This document shows, one piece after another, positions 1 through 11,525 of a DNA stretch of 64,000 bases. The position numbers and the translations under genes were made by a program. The DNA is taken from positions 9,679,838-9,743,837 of the forward strand of contig CP099842.1 of the NCBI GenBank assembly GCA_030062745.1, read 5' to 3'. Numbering within the stretch: position 1 is the stretch's first letter; the number at the start of each line of letters is the position of its first letter. The notes under the pieces are model-generated. The model saw only the letters and a program-made list of their open reading frames with translations, had not been told where the DNA came from and did not search any database. The DNA comes from Capitulum mitella (taxonomy: Eukaryota > Arthropoda > Thecostraca > Pollicipedomorpha > Pollicipedidae).

Positions 1-1035
1 AGCATTTTGAAATTGTGACAGTATTTGGATGGTGAAAAGTTACAGTCACAGTCAGCCAATGCAGGTGCAGCTCTGTGTTGCCTGATTGTATGCGTTCTGC
101 AATAAGTACTGATAGGAATAAATGCTGGCAGATGAATTAAGATGCATGTTTACCTGGGGGGGTGTACGAGAACTTTCTCCAGTGAGTGGTGAATGTCTTC
201 TTGTGCATTTTTTACATGCAACAGGTTGACTGGGCCTGGGAAGAGCTGCAGAGCATCCTTGTGCCCTGTTTGGAATCACAAGGTGACACTAGTCACTTTG
301 ATTGGCTGGGGCTGCAGACAAAAAATCAGTGTGTTCAATTGTGGTGCATTAGGGGCAGAAAATGGCTCATCATTGTTGTATGATGTAGTGGTACAAGGTT
401 GTAGCTGGCTGCATTTGAACAGGCAATGACTCAAATACTTTGTTGTATTCCTTTGTTGTTACTCTTTTCTTAGTCCTTGTATGGATTTGTATGTGAAACT
501 AGGTCAATACCTTAGGTTTAACTGGAATTATTAGTAGAATGCTTGTCTGAAACGCCACAGGCCCATACGTGGGAGGACATTTTTGAGAATTTGTCTTCTA
601 AATTTTGGAATTACCTATCCACATGTTTTGGTGTTAAAGCACATAAATTTGCCGGAATCCTAGACACAACTGCCCAAATACTGTGGAGTCCAGAAACAAT
701 ATATGCCCTTTTTCATGTTTCCAAACTGTGTTTTATAATGATTTTGTTATTTGTTTTGTGATGATTATTTTACTGATTTATCTTTGCAGGCAGAAAACAT
801 GCTACATGCAGATGAAGACCTAACAAGCAGGCCTGATTATGTTTCTGTGCCTGCAAACATTGCAAGTCCTGTCAGTATGCTATGCATTATGTTACTTCAA
901 AAAATATCTTTTTTTGACCAGGCTGCATTTCAACTAGTCAGACTGTGTTGTGATGATAATTATCTCCAACATCTTTTCCAATATACTTTTTCTCGCAGCA
1001 GCAGTGGAACCTCTATGCAGAGGGGAGGGGGAGTG
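1..1035. other. AT-rich stretch without an assignable gene
   Basis: No known protein family is recognised here. Short open stretches follow acceptor-like sequences, for example after the tttgcag near 784 and the tctcgcag near 1000, and could be exons of an unknown + strand gene. They share no recognisable domain and I cannot connect them. A purine-rich run lies at about 1017-1035. Confidence 0.3.
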
Positions 1036-1386
1036 TGACAGACACGATCTGGTCTGGTTCAGCCTGGTCCATTCCTACCACCCCAATGCATCAGTCCTTT
1101 TTCACTACAGTCAAGTACCGATAACCGTGCCCCGCGTCCGGTGCTGGCGATGTGACTCCTACCGCAGTGCTTAAGGGCACTGGCTGGCGCTGCCACGTGC
1201 AACACTGGCGCAGCTCCTCCATGTCCGGTGCCGCTGTCACTATAAATTGGAAGCTGGCTGGCACGGGATCATCGTTTGAAATATGACGACTGGACTATTC
1301 GTCCAGTCCAGAGGACCTGATCGTCATGACATTGACCCACCTGCCAACGAGCAGAACTATCGACCTACCGTATACTATTACACACA
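1036..1386 (+). mobile_element. possible solo or 3' LTR of a Gypsy-like element (weak)
   Basis: A purine-only tract ends at 1035 and is followed directly by TGTGACAG, which looks like a polypurine tract next to an LTR start. A TATA-like CTATAAAT lies near 1240, where an LTR promoter would sit. The 3' edge is uncertain; ACACA near 1386 is one possible end. No target duplication, internal region or second LTR was found, so this is a fossil candidate only. Confidence 0.18.
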
Positions 1387-1826
1387 AGTTCACGGCGCTG
1401 GTTGAGCAGGAGCAGGAGCAGCAGCAAACTTTCCATCAACTCGAGAGCGACTTTTGCGCCCACCATGCCCTGCAGCCGGACCATCTCAGCCGCGACTTGG
1501 CGTGGTGGCAGGGCTCACCCCGTGTGCTGGAGAGCAAGCACCCAGACATGGTGAAGGACATTGTCCATTCTTTTGTCCGGACCCGCACATTTATTCGTTT
1601 GAGACATGTTAAACCACGCGACGGGAGGAGACGCTTTGGCGCAGGGAGATGTGCAAGTGCAGGGGTTATGCCCTGTAGGTGGCAGCAGAGGTCTTGGAGT
1701 GTTTCATTTAACTTATTTCACTTACTTATTTTATTCAGGCCATTTAAGTCAAATATATGGCAAAATGGGCACAAAATTTGTTTGCTGTTCACTTCTGACA
1801 TGGCTTGGAAGGGGGACATTTCATGA
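1326..1826 (+). other. unidentified 166-codon open frame
   Basis: The frame starts with MTLTHLPTSR and contains a Gln-rich stretch (about residues 36-45) and a basic aromatic segment with FVRTRTFIRLRHV (about residues 83-95). That segment faintly recalls C-terminal regions of transposase-derived proteins, but I cannot name the family. The last part of the frame is low-complexity and probably not coding. It overlaps the weak LTR candidate, and the two readings exclude each other in part. Confidence 0.2.
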
Positions 1827-1849
1827 CATGATAATATTCATTCATTCAT

Positions 1850-2480
1850 AACATTCATCCTCCCAGCCACACCAGAATCAGAAGCCATGATGAGACAGTG
1901 CACAAGACCTTTGGCATTTGGGTCAACAGCTCCAGACAATCAAAAACTGCTGTGGTTGAAGCACCAATAGTGGCATTGAGCCAGAGGCCTTTAAAATGTT
2001 TAAATAGAAGTTGTAAATGTACGACATTGTGTTTTTTTACATACATACTTGGTTTATCTCAGGTTAACGGGCATGGCTTTAAGTCTCTCAATCACCATTT
2101 GCCACAATATTGTTATGCATAACCAAGTAAATACTTAAATTCAAATCAAGGTCAAAGACCTTGCCAATCACGTCTTTTCCAGTTATAAATTTGTTGTGTT
2201 CCCATTAACAATGGTATGTAATTTAGACGTAGGTGCTTACTATTACCTTTATTCATTGTATCTTCCTTGATAATGGATCCCATAAAATTCCAATGATCAA
2301 ATGCTGTATTCATATGGAGGGCTGCATGAAGGAGCTGTCATATTAGCAGAACTGACTTGAGCATTAGATATGTGATTTGTTTTCATAAATTGTATTTTTC
2401 ATTCCAAACAATGACTTGTTATCAGCCATTTTCAAGCAACAAATTTATATTTTATGTTTTTTAAGGCCCATTCTTTTGTT

Positions 2481-2482
<2 letters not shown>
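1850..2482. other. AT-rich non-coding DNA
   Basis: No gene, RNA gene or recognisable repeat is visible in this stretch. Confidence 0.5.

Positions 2483-2542
<60 letters not shown>
2483..2542. repeat. (TA)30 microsatellite
   Basis: About thirty uninterrupted TA dinucleotides. Confidence 0.97.
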
Positions 2543-2545
<3 letters not shown>

Positions 2546-3654
2546 AAACAGTCATGCTTGGAACAGTGTACACCAATCAAACCCCAGCTGTAATAATACA
2601 TGTCAGTTACTTTCATGTTTTATCACATGCAACAATTCTCAGTCTACTGCCCATTCCAGAATAGCATGATGATGTTTCTGAAGCCTCAGTTTAGTTTTGT
2701 ACTATACAAATAAATCTGGATCCACATTTTGTAAATATTGTTCATAACATTGGCCTCTGCACACAACACAATTGTACCTGTCACTTTGATTGTTGTCATT
2801 TTTTGGTTTCATTCTCATTCTTCAGGCTACTAAAGTTAAATTGTAACATGTAGCCACATGTTGCAATTCAACTTTGCTGGTTATCACATGCAATTATTAG
2901 ACAACCAAACACAAAACACAAGACACAAAAAGAAAACAAAAAGCATAGGACAACAAGTTCCCACGGCAATAAATTGGCTTCATCACACCTGGCAACAGGA
3001 AACAAATGGCACACCATGTCCTTTTCAATCCAAATATTACTCTAAGAAACTATAATCTGATAGGAGCACCTGACACTGCTTACCCTGGTTTTGGCGCGAA
3101 ATGTATAAAAATTTGTTTTGGCCTCATTTTTATTTGGTCAGCAGACATGAGAGAAAATGGATATTGGAACACGCCTTATCTCCGATCTACAAAAAGCAGC
3201 CACAGGAGCGCGCTAAAATTCCTCCAGCAACATTGTATCAATGAACTGGACCCCTCACGCGAAATCTTCTTCCCATAGGTGCACCAAAATTAGCTCTCAT
3301 AAACTACGCTTTTCTCATACTATCCGTAGGTCTGGAAATGGTAGCAATAATTGCGCAAACACAGAGAGGAATCTTCATATGGCAGCAAGCCTTTTCCAAA
3401 AGTACTTCGTATGCTGAAGGGATCCCTTTACTGGTATTTCGCTGTGTTGCAGATATTATGGAAACATCCTCTTCAGATATTAAGAAAAAAAATTAAGCCG
3501 TATTTTATGCCACTTTTAAGAATTTCATGAGTTAAAAATCGTTATGAAGCTTACATCTCATTTAGAGACAGCCTAGTTTTCTGCCGACTGCCCTTCAAAC
3601 ATTGGCTTGATTCCAATAGTTTAGCATGGACGAAGGGATTTACTCATGCCCGGG
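2543..3654. other. AT-rich non-coding DNA
   Basis: Only short, non-conserved open frames occur. An A-rich segment lies at about 2905-2945. Nothing else is recognised. Confidence 0.5.
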
Positions 3655-3662
3655 TGACGTCA
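3655..3662. promoter_or_regulatory. consensus CRE palindrome TGACGTCA
   Basis: This is a full 8-bp cAMP-response/ATF-type palindrome at the edge of a locally GC-richer patch (about 3650-4220). No gene start can be tied to it, so a promoter role is speculative. Confidence 0.25.
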
Positions 3663-4329
3663 CAGCTCGGAGAACGGTTGAACGGGGCCTGCCTTCAGGG
3701 CAGCCCAGCCCCCTCTCAGTACGTTGTGATGCTCCACCGCCCCAGCCTTGAACACCTTTATCACGCAATTCGGCGCCGCTGAGGCAATCTCTTGGCAGAA
3801 TGGTTTAAAAACAAAACAAACAAAATCACGATAGCTTGCTCCTCTTTTTTTGTCAATATTACCTCTAGTCTGCACCAATGAAGGGGAAGTTTTCACTTTG
3901 TCATTAGCAAATCCTGTGGACAAATGTTGGAAAAAATATCTAAAACAATTCTCCCTTGTGACGTATTTAATCAGCTGACAACACCCGATTAATCCAAATC
4001 TCGTGTTCGGCTGTGCTTGCTCCTTGTCAGGAGCACGGCGCCTTGAGCATGTGCGGTGTGGGCGACGGGCAGGGTGGTGCGCTTGCTGTCGGGTACTTGC
4101 GTCGGACTGTCACTGAAAGGTAAGCTGTAAGATTGCTTCCGGAAATAGCATGCACTATGCTGCCCTCGAGTCGCTGTAATGTGTTTCCACGCTCGTCCCC
4201 CTTGACTGGCCGGGCTTTCGCCGTGTACAATCCTACTGTATTCATAAAGAAAAGGGCAGTGCAAATGTTGACGGGAACGTTCTGCTGCACTTGTAGGTAT
4301 TCTTTGGGACAGCTGATGGTATATTACTG

Positions 4330-6318
4330 ATGCGGTTATGCCGAAAAAAGGCGTTTGCTTGCTCTTATAGATATGCCATAAAGTGAAAGATAATAACTAA
4401 GGGTTCTCTATTGTTCAAGCATGCTTTTGCAATGATCCTTTGTCACAAAAACAGCAGAACAGCTTTCTCTGGGTAAGCATTGGTATTTTCCCCATGTAAG
4501 AACTACAGTTGTGCCTGAATGTGAACTTGGACCTGGATGCTGCTTGTGGTGTATGATCAGTAAGGATTACCAGTCATGGTCAAAGAGGAAAGGAAGGGAA
4601 TTTTTAGTACCAGCTGCTGAACCCAGCCCTCAAAACATGAATCAGTTGTGCTTTCAGATTTGGTGATGGGGGACATTGGTGCTTCCAAGGCCAGCTGTTT
4701 CCTGCTTTACTGGGATGCTTTTTGTATGGAAATCACAGTCTGTAGGTGCCTGCAGGCTGTATCAAGAATTTGGCTGCATCAAGAATTTAGTTGATGCCTG
4801 TGACATGGTTTTTAAACTGGCTAACAGAGACATAGAGACCAAGCTGTGTTCAAGTAACAATATTCCATATACATTTGTGGTTTTGATGTGCCATTCTAAT
4901 ATTGCAAGTTTGCATTCCCAGCATGGAAAAACAAAGGTTCTATTCCAGTGTTAAAATTCAGATGTGGCGGATGTGTTTCATGTGGTAGTACTGTCTTGCA
5001 GAAAAAAAATATGCTAAGTCAGGGGTAAAGAAAAAAATTGATTTATGGTAGGGTTGGTAATGACAGGGCAAAATTTAACCCCCACTGGAGAGATGCCCCC
5101 CCCCTGCAATGCTTCCAGCACCACAAACTATAACACAGCACAGCAAAATTTTGCATGGCTGGTGATACATTCATTGTGTGGGGTTTGAAAAAATGGCCCT
5201 AGGTCATATCAGGTCACTGAGCTATGAGGTCACTGTATTGTGATATTACTGAAGGCTTGCAGAATGGTTCTACACCAGATATTGTCTTTAACTGTTTTAG
5301 GGCAAAATATTATATATGTAAGCAGCAGATGACATGAATAAAATGGGCTCAACATAATAGTCCAGGTGTGAGTGAGTCACTGCATAGATTAATGACCTTT
5401 TCAAGGTCAAAGGAAGTTAATGACCCAAGGTGACATTTTTGATCTTAGAGTATTTCATTACTAATTTTTGGTACTGGACATGGCAGAAGAGGTCATTTCA
5501 GGACCATTTGATCCCAGATGTGCCATTTTTAACTCTGGAAAGTCAACTTATAGCATATAAGCATAAGGGTTGGCATAAGCTAGGTCACTGGTTGTCCTGA
5601 CAGGATCAAATAGGGTATCACTGGATTCCTTGGACCTGCAGCTATCAAATGTTTTTTTTTGTAGCACTAGCTTGACCATGACTGCCTGCTACCCCACCCC
5701 CTGCCCCCTTGGTGCGAGCAGGAATTTGTCCAGTCTGGTGAGAGTTAAAGTTGGGAAAAGGAGTGAAACTGGGAAGGTGTAGGTTCAGTTTGATTATGTA
5801 AGTTGGTCATGTTAAATTAGGTTAAGTTGTAGCTTCTAGTTACATTGCCTAGACCCATGGAAGACAGCACACAAACAAATGTTTTCTGCAGCTGGGCAAG
5901 GCATGGCACTTAACTCAGAGTCTCAGTCTGAGACTGTATTGCATTGTTCAGCATTGCACATGCTTCCATGCTCTGCTGTATAATTATTTCTGAGTCGCTG
6001 GGGGCCCAAAATGGCAACTTGCACCCTTTGTGTGAACCTTTGGGGACTGCATTTATCCACACTGGGCACTTACTGGTTGTGCGGGGCCCTTCAGAATGCG
6101 CGGGAAGGGGGAAGAAGCGCTCTACAAACCAGGTCTTTGTCAGACTTTGCCAATATCTTTTGTGCCCAGCTTCACCTTGTTGTCAGCCAGTTTAGTGTTT
6201 TGGGTTCATATGAAACCAAGCAAGATACATGCAACGAAATGGGTATTTTTTGGTTACCTTGCTGCTGTATGCCATAAAAAGTACCTAGATAAGTTCTTCT
6301 TGTCCTTGGACGCCTGCG
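4330..6318. other. non-coding DNA rich in AGGTCA/TGACC half-sites
   Basis: No gene is recognised. Between about 5190 and 5560 the sequence is full of GGTCA and TGACC hexamers, including AAGGTCAAAGG near 5403. A C-run occurs at 5096-5105. The style resembles the inside of the 1.2-kb TTAA elements further on, and this may be an old diverged relative, but no ends could be found. Confidence 0.35.
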
Positions 6319-6447
6319 CAGGTACGTACCACTTCGTACGTACGTACGTGTACGTGCGAACGTACGTGCACGTACGTATACCTACGAACGTGTACGTACA
6401 CGTACGTATTACGTACGTGTACGCACATAGTACGTAATACGTACTTC
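6319..6447. repeat. self-complementary TACG/GTAC simple repeat
   Basis: About 130 bp are made almost only of permutations of TACG, with interruptions such as TACCTACG. The unit is its own reverse complement, so both strands read alike and show spurious Tyr-Val-Arg-rich open frames. Hairpin or cruciform formation is possible. Confidence 0.9.
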
Positions 6448-8190
6448 GTACATGCTACTGTCACGGTGCAGTGCCGATTGAAACAGGACTGTAGGAGTGG
6501 AAAGACCAACAAGTTCTGAGGAACTACTGTGTTTCACACCTCAATATTAACTAGGATATGAGAGCAACAACAGCTGCTTGTGATGCTTTTCCCGATGATA
6601 TCTGAAATCCTTGTAGCTTTTACAGGGTTTGAAAGTTTGATTTCCAAATTGTTCAAAGAAATATTCCCATTACAATAGGAACATTTTTTTCTAGACCTGT
6701 GAGGTTTGTAGGAAATTCAGAATCTTAAAACGGACTCTCCTCAGCATAGTTCAATGCTTCCGATAGGGAAAATGGGACATACGGTATGCGTGAAAATGGA
6801 AAACTATCGTGGACCGGGAGACGAGAATTGGAACCTGACTTGGACCTCGATGATTGGACCAGGAGTGGCTGTGATGAACGACTACCCTGGATTGTTTGAA
6901 TTTGGTTCCGTCCGACATTCCCTAAGCCGATGGCGGTCCACGTCTCACATGACTAGTTTTTCTCGGAGCCGGTTGTGCTCCATTCAGTCGGAGAGCTTTG
7001 GATGTTTCAGCAGCAGGCAGGATTGATACTGTACCATCATCCTTGCTGTCACCAAGGCAATTAACTGCGACGCGCATATCCGTCCTTTGTGTGGCTAGAC
7101 CTAAAACCATGTTTTTCGTCACGTATTTTTACGTGATGAGTTATATGGTATGGTTTTAATATATGACGTACGTTATTCTGATCGAACATGGCAGCTAATG
7201 TCTGACCACCTTCTCGCATAATTTGCTAAAACAGGTGAGGTAGACGTCGACCTATTGCTTCTCCGATCTGACCGGTTTCCCGCATTAACATTAAAGTCTC
7301 GTTAACAATATCAAGTCATCCTTTAATATGGCCAGTACATCTTCAGAAATCAGAGAGTTGTTTATAGTAGGCCAGAGATGGCGCCCCACCGCAGCAAAAG
7401 TCATTGTCGGCCTTTGTAGAGGGATGCCGGCCAGGGTTGGAAATTTGGTTCCGTTCTTGTTGTCTGAGTATAGTTTTTGTTATGGAGTACAAAATTTTGC
7501 AAACAGTAATACTGGTGTAAGCTGGCACTCTTGGTGCAAATCAGTCATGACTTCACACCTGCGTCTTACTGCATGGAGACAGAGTCATTTGCTTGCAGTG
7601 TTAGAAATTTGTTAATGTGGTTATAATGTAGCTTTCCAATGGAGGCACAAAATCAAACTTTTGGAGTATAAATTGTTTTTGGAGTGCGTATTTTCTGATG
7701 TTCTTCAGCAACAAAAAATGCCACCTTTTCCAACCCTGATGCCGGCACTACCACTGGCACGCGATGCCTCCATTTAATATTGCCATGGACTGCCCAGGCA
7801 GCATGACGAATCGCACCCGAAACAGGACGCTACATCGTACCGGTGGTCGGGGAAACAAAGACTATCGGCTACTGACGGGAACAGCGCATGATTTGGAACG
7901 ACATTCAGAAAGCTTTCAATTTATTCAGCGTTTATTTTAGTTTTGCGAAAGAGTTTCGGAATGCTGCCACGCTGTAAAATGTAAAATCGGAACAAATATC
8001 TCCTTTGTGACTCGTGGGCCCGGATTAGACCTGAGGCCTCGTACGTTGCGTTTGGAGCACTCCTGCAGGTCTCAGTAACCGGCATTTGCAGACAGAATGA
8101 TTGACGCGCCTGCACTTTAATCAGCTCAGTGGCATATGCATTACGTGGGCTGCGTGGCGGGTTAAATCGCACCCGGTGGCCCTGACGAAA
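6448..8190. other. no assignable gene
   Basis: Open frames of 60-95 codons occur on both strands (for example 6754-7026 +), but none shows a known domain or neighbouring splice sites that would make a gene. Confidence 0.4.
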
Positions 8191-8194
8191 CGCA

Positions 8195-8640
8195 GCGTAT
8201 GGCCCAGGCTTTGTCCCTGGTAGGGCGTCATCGGTGGCTGCGGACCGTCCAGAAGCCTATTGACGGCGAGGCGGGCGGTGTGAACAGCAGACCGGGTCTG
8301 CTTACTCTCTGTTACCACCGACGCCGGTCCGCCCGGCGCGGCGGCTGGTCGGCGCTGGCTGCTCGGCGCGGCCGGCTCGGCCGCCGGCACCTGCCAGGTG
8401 GGGCTGTTTTGCGGCCGTGTTTTGGTCGCGCGGTCTGAAGGGCGGCCGGGGCCGCTGGAGCGTGAGCTGCTGTCGGCGCAGACGGACGCGGTGTGGGCGG
8501 CGGGCGGAGCGGCGTCCGGCGGCCGTGACTCACGGGGTGACGTGACTCAGGCGTCACTCGGGAAACTCGGCAGTCGACCAGCGCCGTCTGCTGCCCCGGC
8601 CGCGGGTTCCAGCTCTGTAGGGTGAGGTCGGGGGCCTCTC
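8195..8640. promoter_or_regulatory. CpG-dense island
   Basis: GC and CpG density rises sharply, with many CGGC, GGCCG and GCGCGG words, against AT-rich flanks. It may be a promoter island for PDZD8 (start codon 2.7 kb downstream) or for an unrecognised gene. All six frames look open here because of base composition, not coding. Confidence 0.4.
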
Positions 8641-9660
8641 ACAGGGCGCTGTCGTGCGAGCGATCCTGACAGATGACGTCATTACGGCCAGTCCCCTCTC
8701 TGATGTCACTGGACGTGGCCTGGACCGGATCTCTGGACTGCTGATGAGCGACAAGATAGGGACCGGGCCAAGACAATTTAGACGAATGGCATTGCAATGT
8801 GGGGGCTGGTGAATGCTAGGAGGAGCTGCTTTGTTGCGAGAAACTGCGTGCAGGTATTCTATCGGTCGGTTCACAAACGATTGGCGTTGGCATTTTGGGA
8901 GGTCAGCATCGCTGATTGCTCTTCGATCGCCGAGATGATTTGAAATTGGGCCACCGCATTGGCGTGAGATTCGCGAAATAGTGTGAGATATGATCAGACT
9001 AGTATGATAACATTCATATTGTTTAAGGATTTATTTTCCCACACCCCTTTCTCCTCATTTCGTAGTAATGGTAGTTATAAAATCTGGCTTTTCGTGAATC
9101 AAAACCAGGAACGTAGGAGCATTCATAAATGCCTATGCATTTGGGGGAGGGACAATTTTTTAGAGAACTAATGTTAAATTTTGTCAAGAAGGGGGACGGG
9201 CAAACCCCCCGCCTACCTCTTCCTTTCCTTCGTCCATGATCAAAACAACGTTGTGACCATCATCGCTTCAAGTAAGAAGAAGGTTAGGTAATGATGTGCT
9301 TTTAAATGTTCTGCTGCGTTTCGTGGGAGTATGTCGTGGGAAGACTGACTGAGTAGAAAACTTACAGTCGTTTTCCGTGATGGTGCTGTCTTTTATTTTT
9401 CTGAACTTCTTGGTGGTGATTAATTTCAGGAACAAGGCTTTTCCAAATGGTACTGCGCTCCAGTTAGGGCAGAGGGCTAAATTTTTCGAGGAAATTTTAC
9501 ATAGGTTGACCGCTTCGTTACCATTTGAGAAAATGACTACGACAGCAGTCAGTCGAGTCAGGTAGCAGGCATCGCAGAAATTCGCCCGTCACTGCCTCGG
9601 GGAACGGATGCCCTTGGCCTTGCGAACACACGTATTGACGCCTTTGTCCGTGGCCGGTCC
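8641..9660. other. no assignable gene
   Basis: This is ordinary non-coding sequence between two CpG-dense patches. A C-run lies near 9206. Confidence 0.45.
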
Positions 9661-9664
9661 CGGA

Positions 9665-10990
9665 GTGCCCCGTCAGCGTTGTGTGACCACACAGAGAAGG
9701 CCGTTACGGACGCGGTCGACGGCGCGGCGGCGGCGGCGCCCGGTGATGAGGTCCGTGGCCGGTGTGCCGCCGCGCTGACTCACCGGCCCGAGCGGGGCCG
9801 GCGGCGGCCCGAGCCGGCGGCCGTCAGTCGGCCCTCGGCGTCCGGAGCAGCGGCCCGGGACCGGGCGGCGCTGGTGAGCGGCCTCCTGACGGCGGGGAGC
9901 CGGGCGCCGCGTCTGCCCGACCCTTGTTCGGCTGTGTTTGTCCCGCGGTGGCGGCTGCGCTCGGATGCGATAGTCTTGTCACGGTGACTTGCCTGAGGCG
10001 GGCCCCCGCCGTCGGCAGCCTCCTTTGTCAGACCGTCGTCTGGATCGTTCTGTGACGTGACCGGCATGCGACGGCGCTGCTCCCCCGAGGTTACCTTGTT
10101 AGACTCCTTTTGGCGAACTTGCAGCGTGATTCTCCGCTTGACCACTGCTGCACGCCCACACGGGCTCCTGACCACAAGAGGTCAGGAGTTCACTCAGTCG
10201 CACAGCGCAGAGAGGCCTGGCCCGGTCACACAGCGCAGACAGGCCTGACCCGGTCACACAGCCTAGAGACCCGACCGGTCACTACGGCTGTGCAGAGGTC
10301 TGACCCGGTCACGGCGCAGACAGACTTCACCCAGTCACACAGCGTAGAGGCCTTGCCCGGTGAACAACGCAGACAGAGCTAACCCAGTCAGACGGCAAAG
10401 AAGCCGAACCCGGCCACATAGCACAGACAGGCGGTCACACAGCGAAGAGGCGTGACCCGACCACAGGAGCCCGGCCGTGGACGATGACCCGCCCCGCCAT
10501 CTGGGTCGCAGCGACCCGTGGGCCGCCGGACCGCGACGCGGGCGACGGTGCGGCATTTTGTCTCGGGAACGGCCGGTCGGGGGGTCGTAGGCGGCGCGCC
10601 GGTCCCTGGCCGGCGGCCCACCGCGGCCGTGCCGGGCCGCCGCCGCTGTATAATGAACAGCGCCGCCACGGCCGGCCAAAGGGCGGCCGGCGGACGGGCG
10701 CCTGTCCGGGCGCGGTCGGGCCGCGCCGCCGCCGCGTGCGGGGGCGAGGCGGGGGCGTGAAGCGATAATCGGCGCGTGACCGGCGGCTAAACAGTGCAGC
10801 GGCTGGCTGCCGTCAGCGCCTGTCGCGCTCGCCCCGGCCCGCCGATTCGGGGACGGTGGCCGCCACTGGCACTGACCGGCGGCTGGTCGCTCGGGCGCTG
10901 GCGATGGGCAATTTGGGCGGCCGCTCGTGCATTGATTGCTCTCGGCGTTCGCGGCTCGCGGCATTTCGGAGCTCGTATGGGCTCGTCAGA
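9665..10990. promoter_or_regulatory. large CpG-dense island upstream of PDZD8
   Basis: About 1.3 kb of very GC- and CpG-rich sequence ends about 380 bp before the PDZD8 start codon. It is the best candidate for the PDZD8 promoter and 5' untranslated region, although no core promoter motif or noncoding exon can be fixed by eye. A 28-bp minisatellite sits inside it. Confidence 0.4.
10185..10465. repeat. diverged 28-bp minisatellite
   Basis: About ten imperfect copies of a unit built around CACACAGCGCAGACAGGCC and TGACCCGGT. Copies vary in length and sequence. Confidence 0.75.
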
Positions 10991-11369
10991 GAGACGTGAC
11001 GCTGCCTGAAATTAAGTTTATGCTTTAGTAAGTTCGGCTGTTCCCAGGGGTGGTTATAAGGTATTTTTAACGAAGTAAACGACATTGGTTGCGCTAGTAT
11101 GTTTAAGTTTTAGATGAAGGCTCAAGATGAACGGTGAAGAGTCAGCAGGCTTTCAGCACGGGAAGCTACCGGTGAATGACCCCATTTCACGATATGGTGG
11201 GTTTTTCCTGGTTCATTCTTTGCGTGAACGTGCCGTCGGGCGCCGTATGACGTCACGCGTGATGGCTTTCCCCCCTGCGGCCGGCCGGCGGGCGGCTGCT
11301 GCTCGGGCGCTGACGGCCGTGCCCCGTCGGCCGCAGATGCTGTGACCGCGGCCGCGCCAGCCGTCCGTC

Positions 11370-11525
11370 ATGATCGGCACGCTGCTGCTGGTGGTATTCT
11401 GCGTGGTGCTGGGCGTCGTGCTGACGCTGGCCGTGCAGTACTATGTCCTGGAGAACTACTTCGAGAGTCTGCCGATCGTCGGGCCGACGGACAAGCCGAC
11501 CGTCACGCAGCCCAGGCTGCCGGAG
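11370..11525 (+). CDS. PDZD8: PDZD8 exon 1: start codon and membrane anchor
   Basis: 52 codons. The hydrophobic run after MIGT (about residues 3-25) is a single membrane segment as in PDZD8 and other SMP proteins. It ends GAG|GTGAGG in phase 0. This ATG was chosen because the anchor must be at the extreme N-terminus and an in-frame stop lies shortly upstream (TGA at 11343). Confidence 0.9.

Noticed and set aside
1036-1386. A firm LTR retrotransposon call
   Set aside because: Only a polypurine-LTR-like junction and a TATA-like word are seen; no duplication, second LTR or internal region. Left as a weak fossil candidate.
6096-6512. Tyr/Val/Arg-rich frames on both strands
   Set aside because: They translate the TACG simple repeat.
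10335-10964. 209-codon minus-strand frame in the CpG island
   Set aside because: Arg/Pro/Ala composition and no domain; expected from GC-rich DNA.
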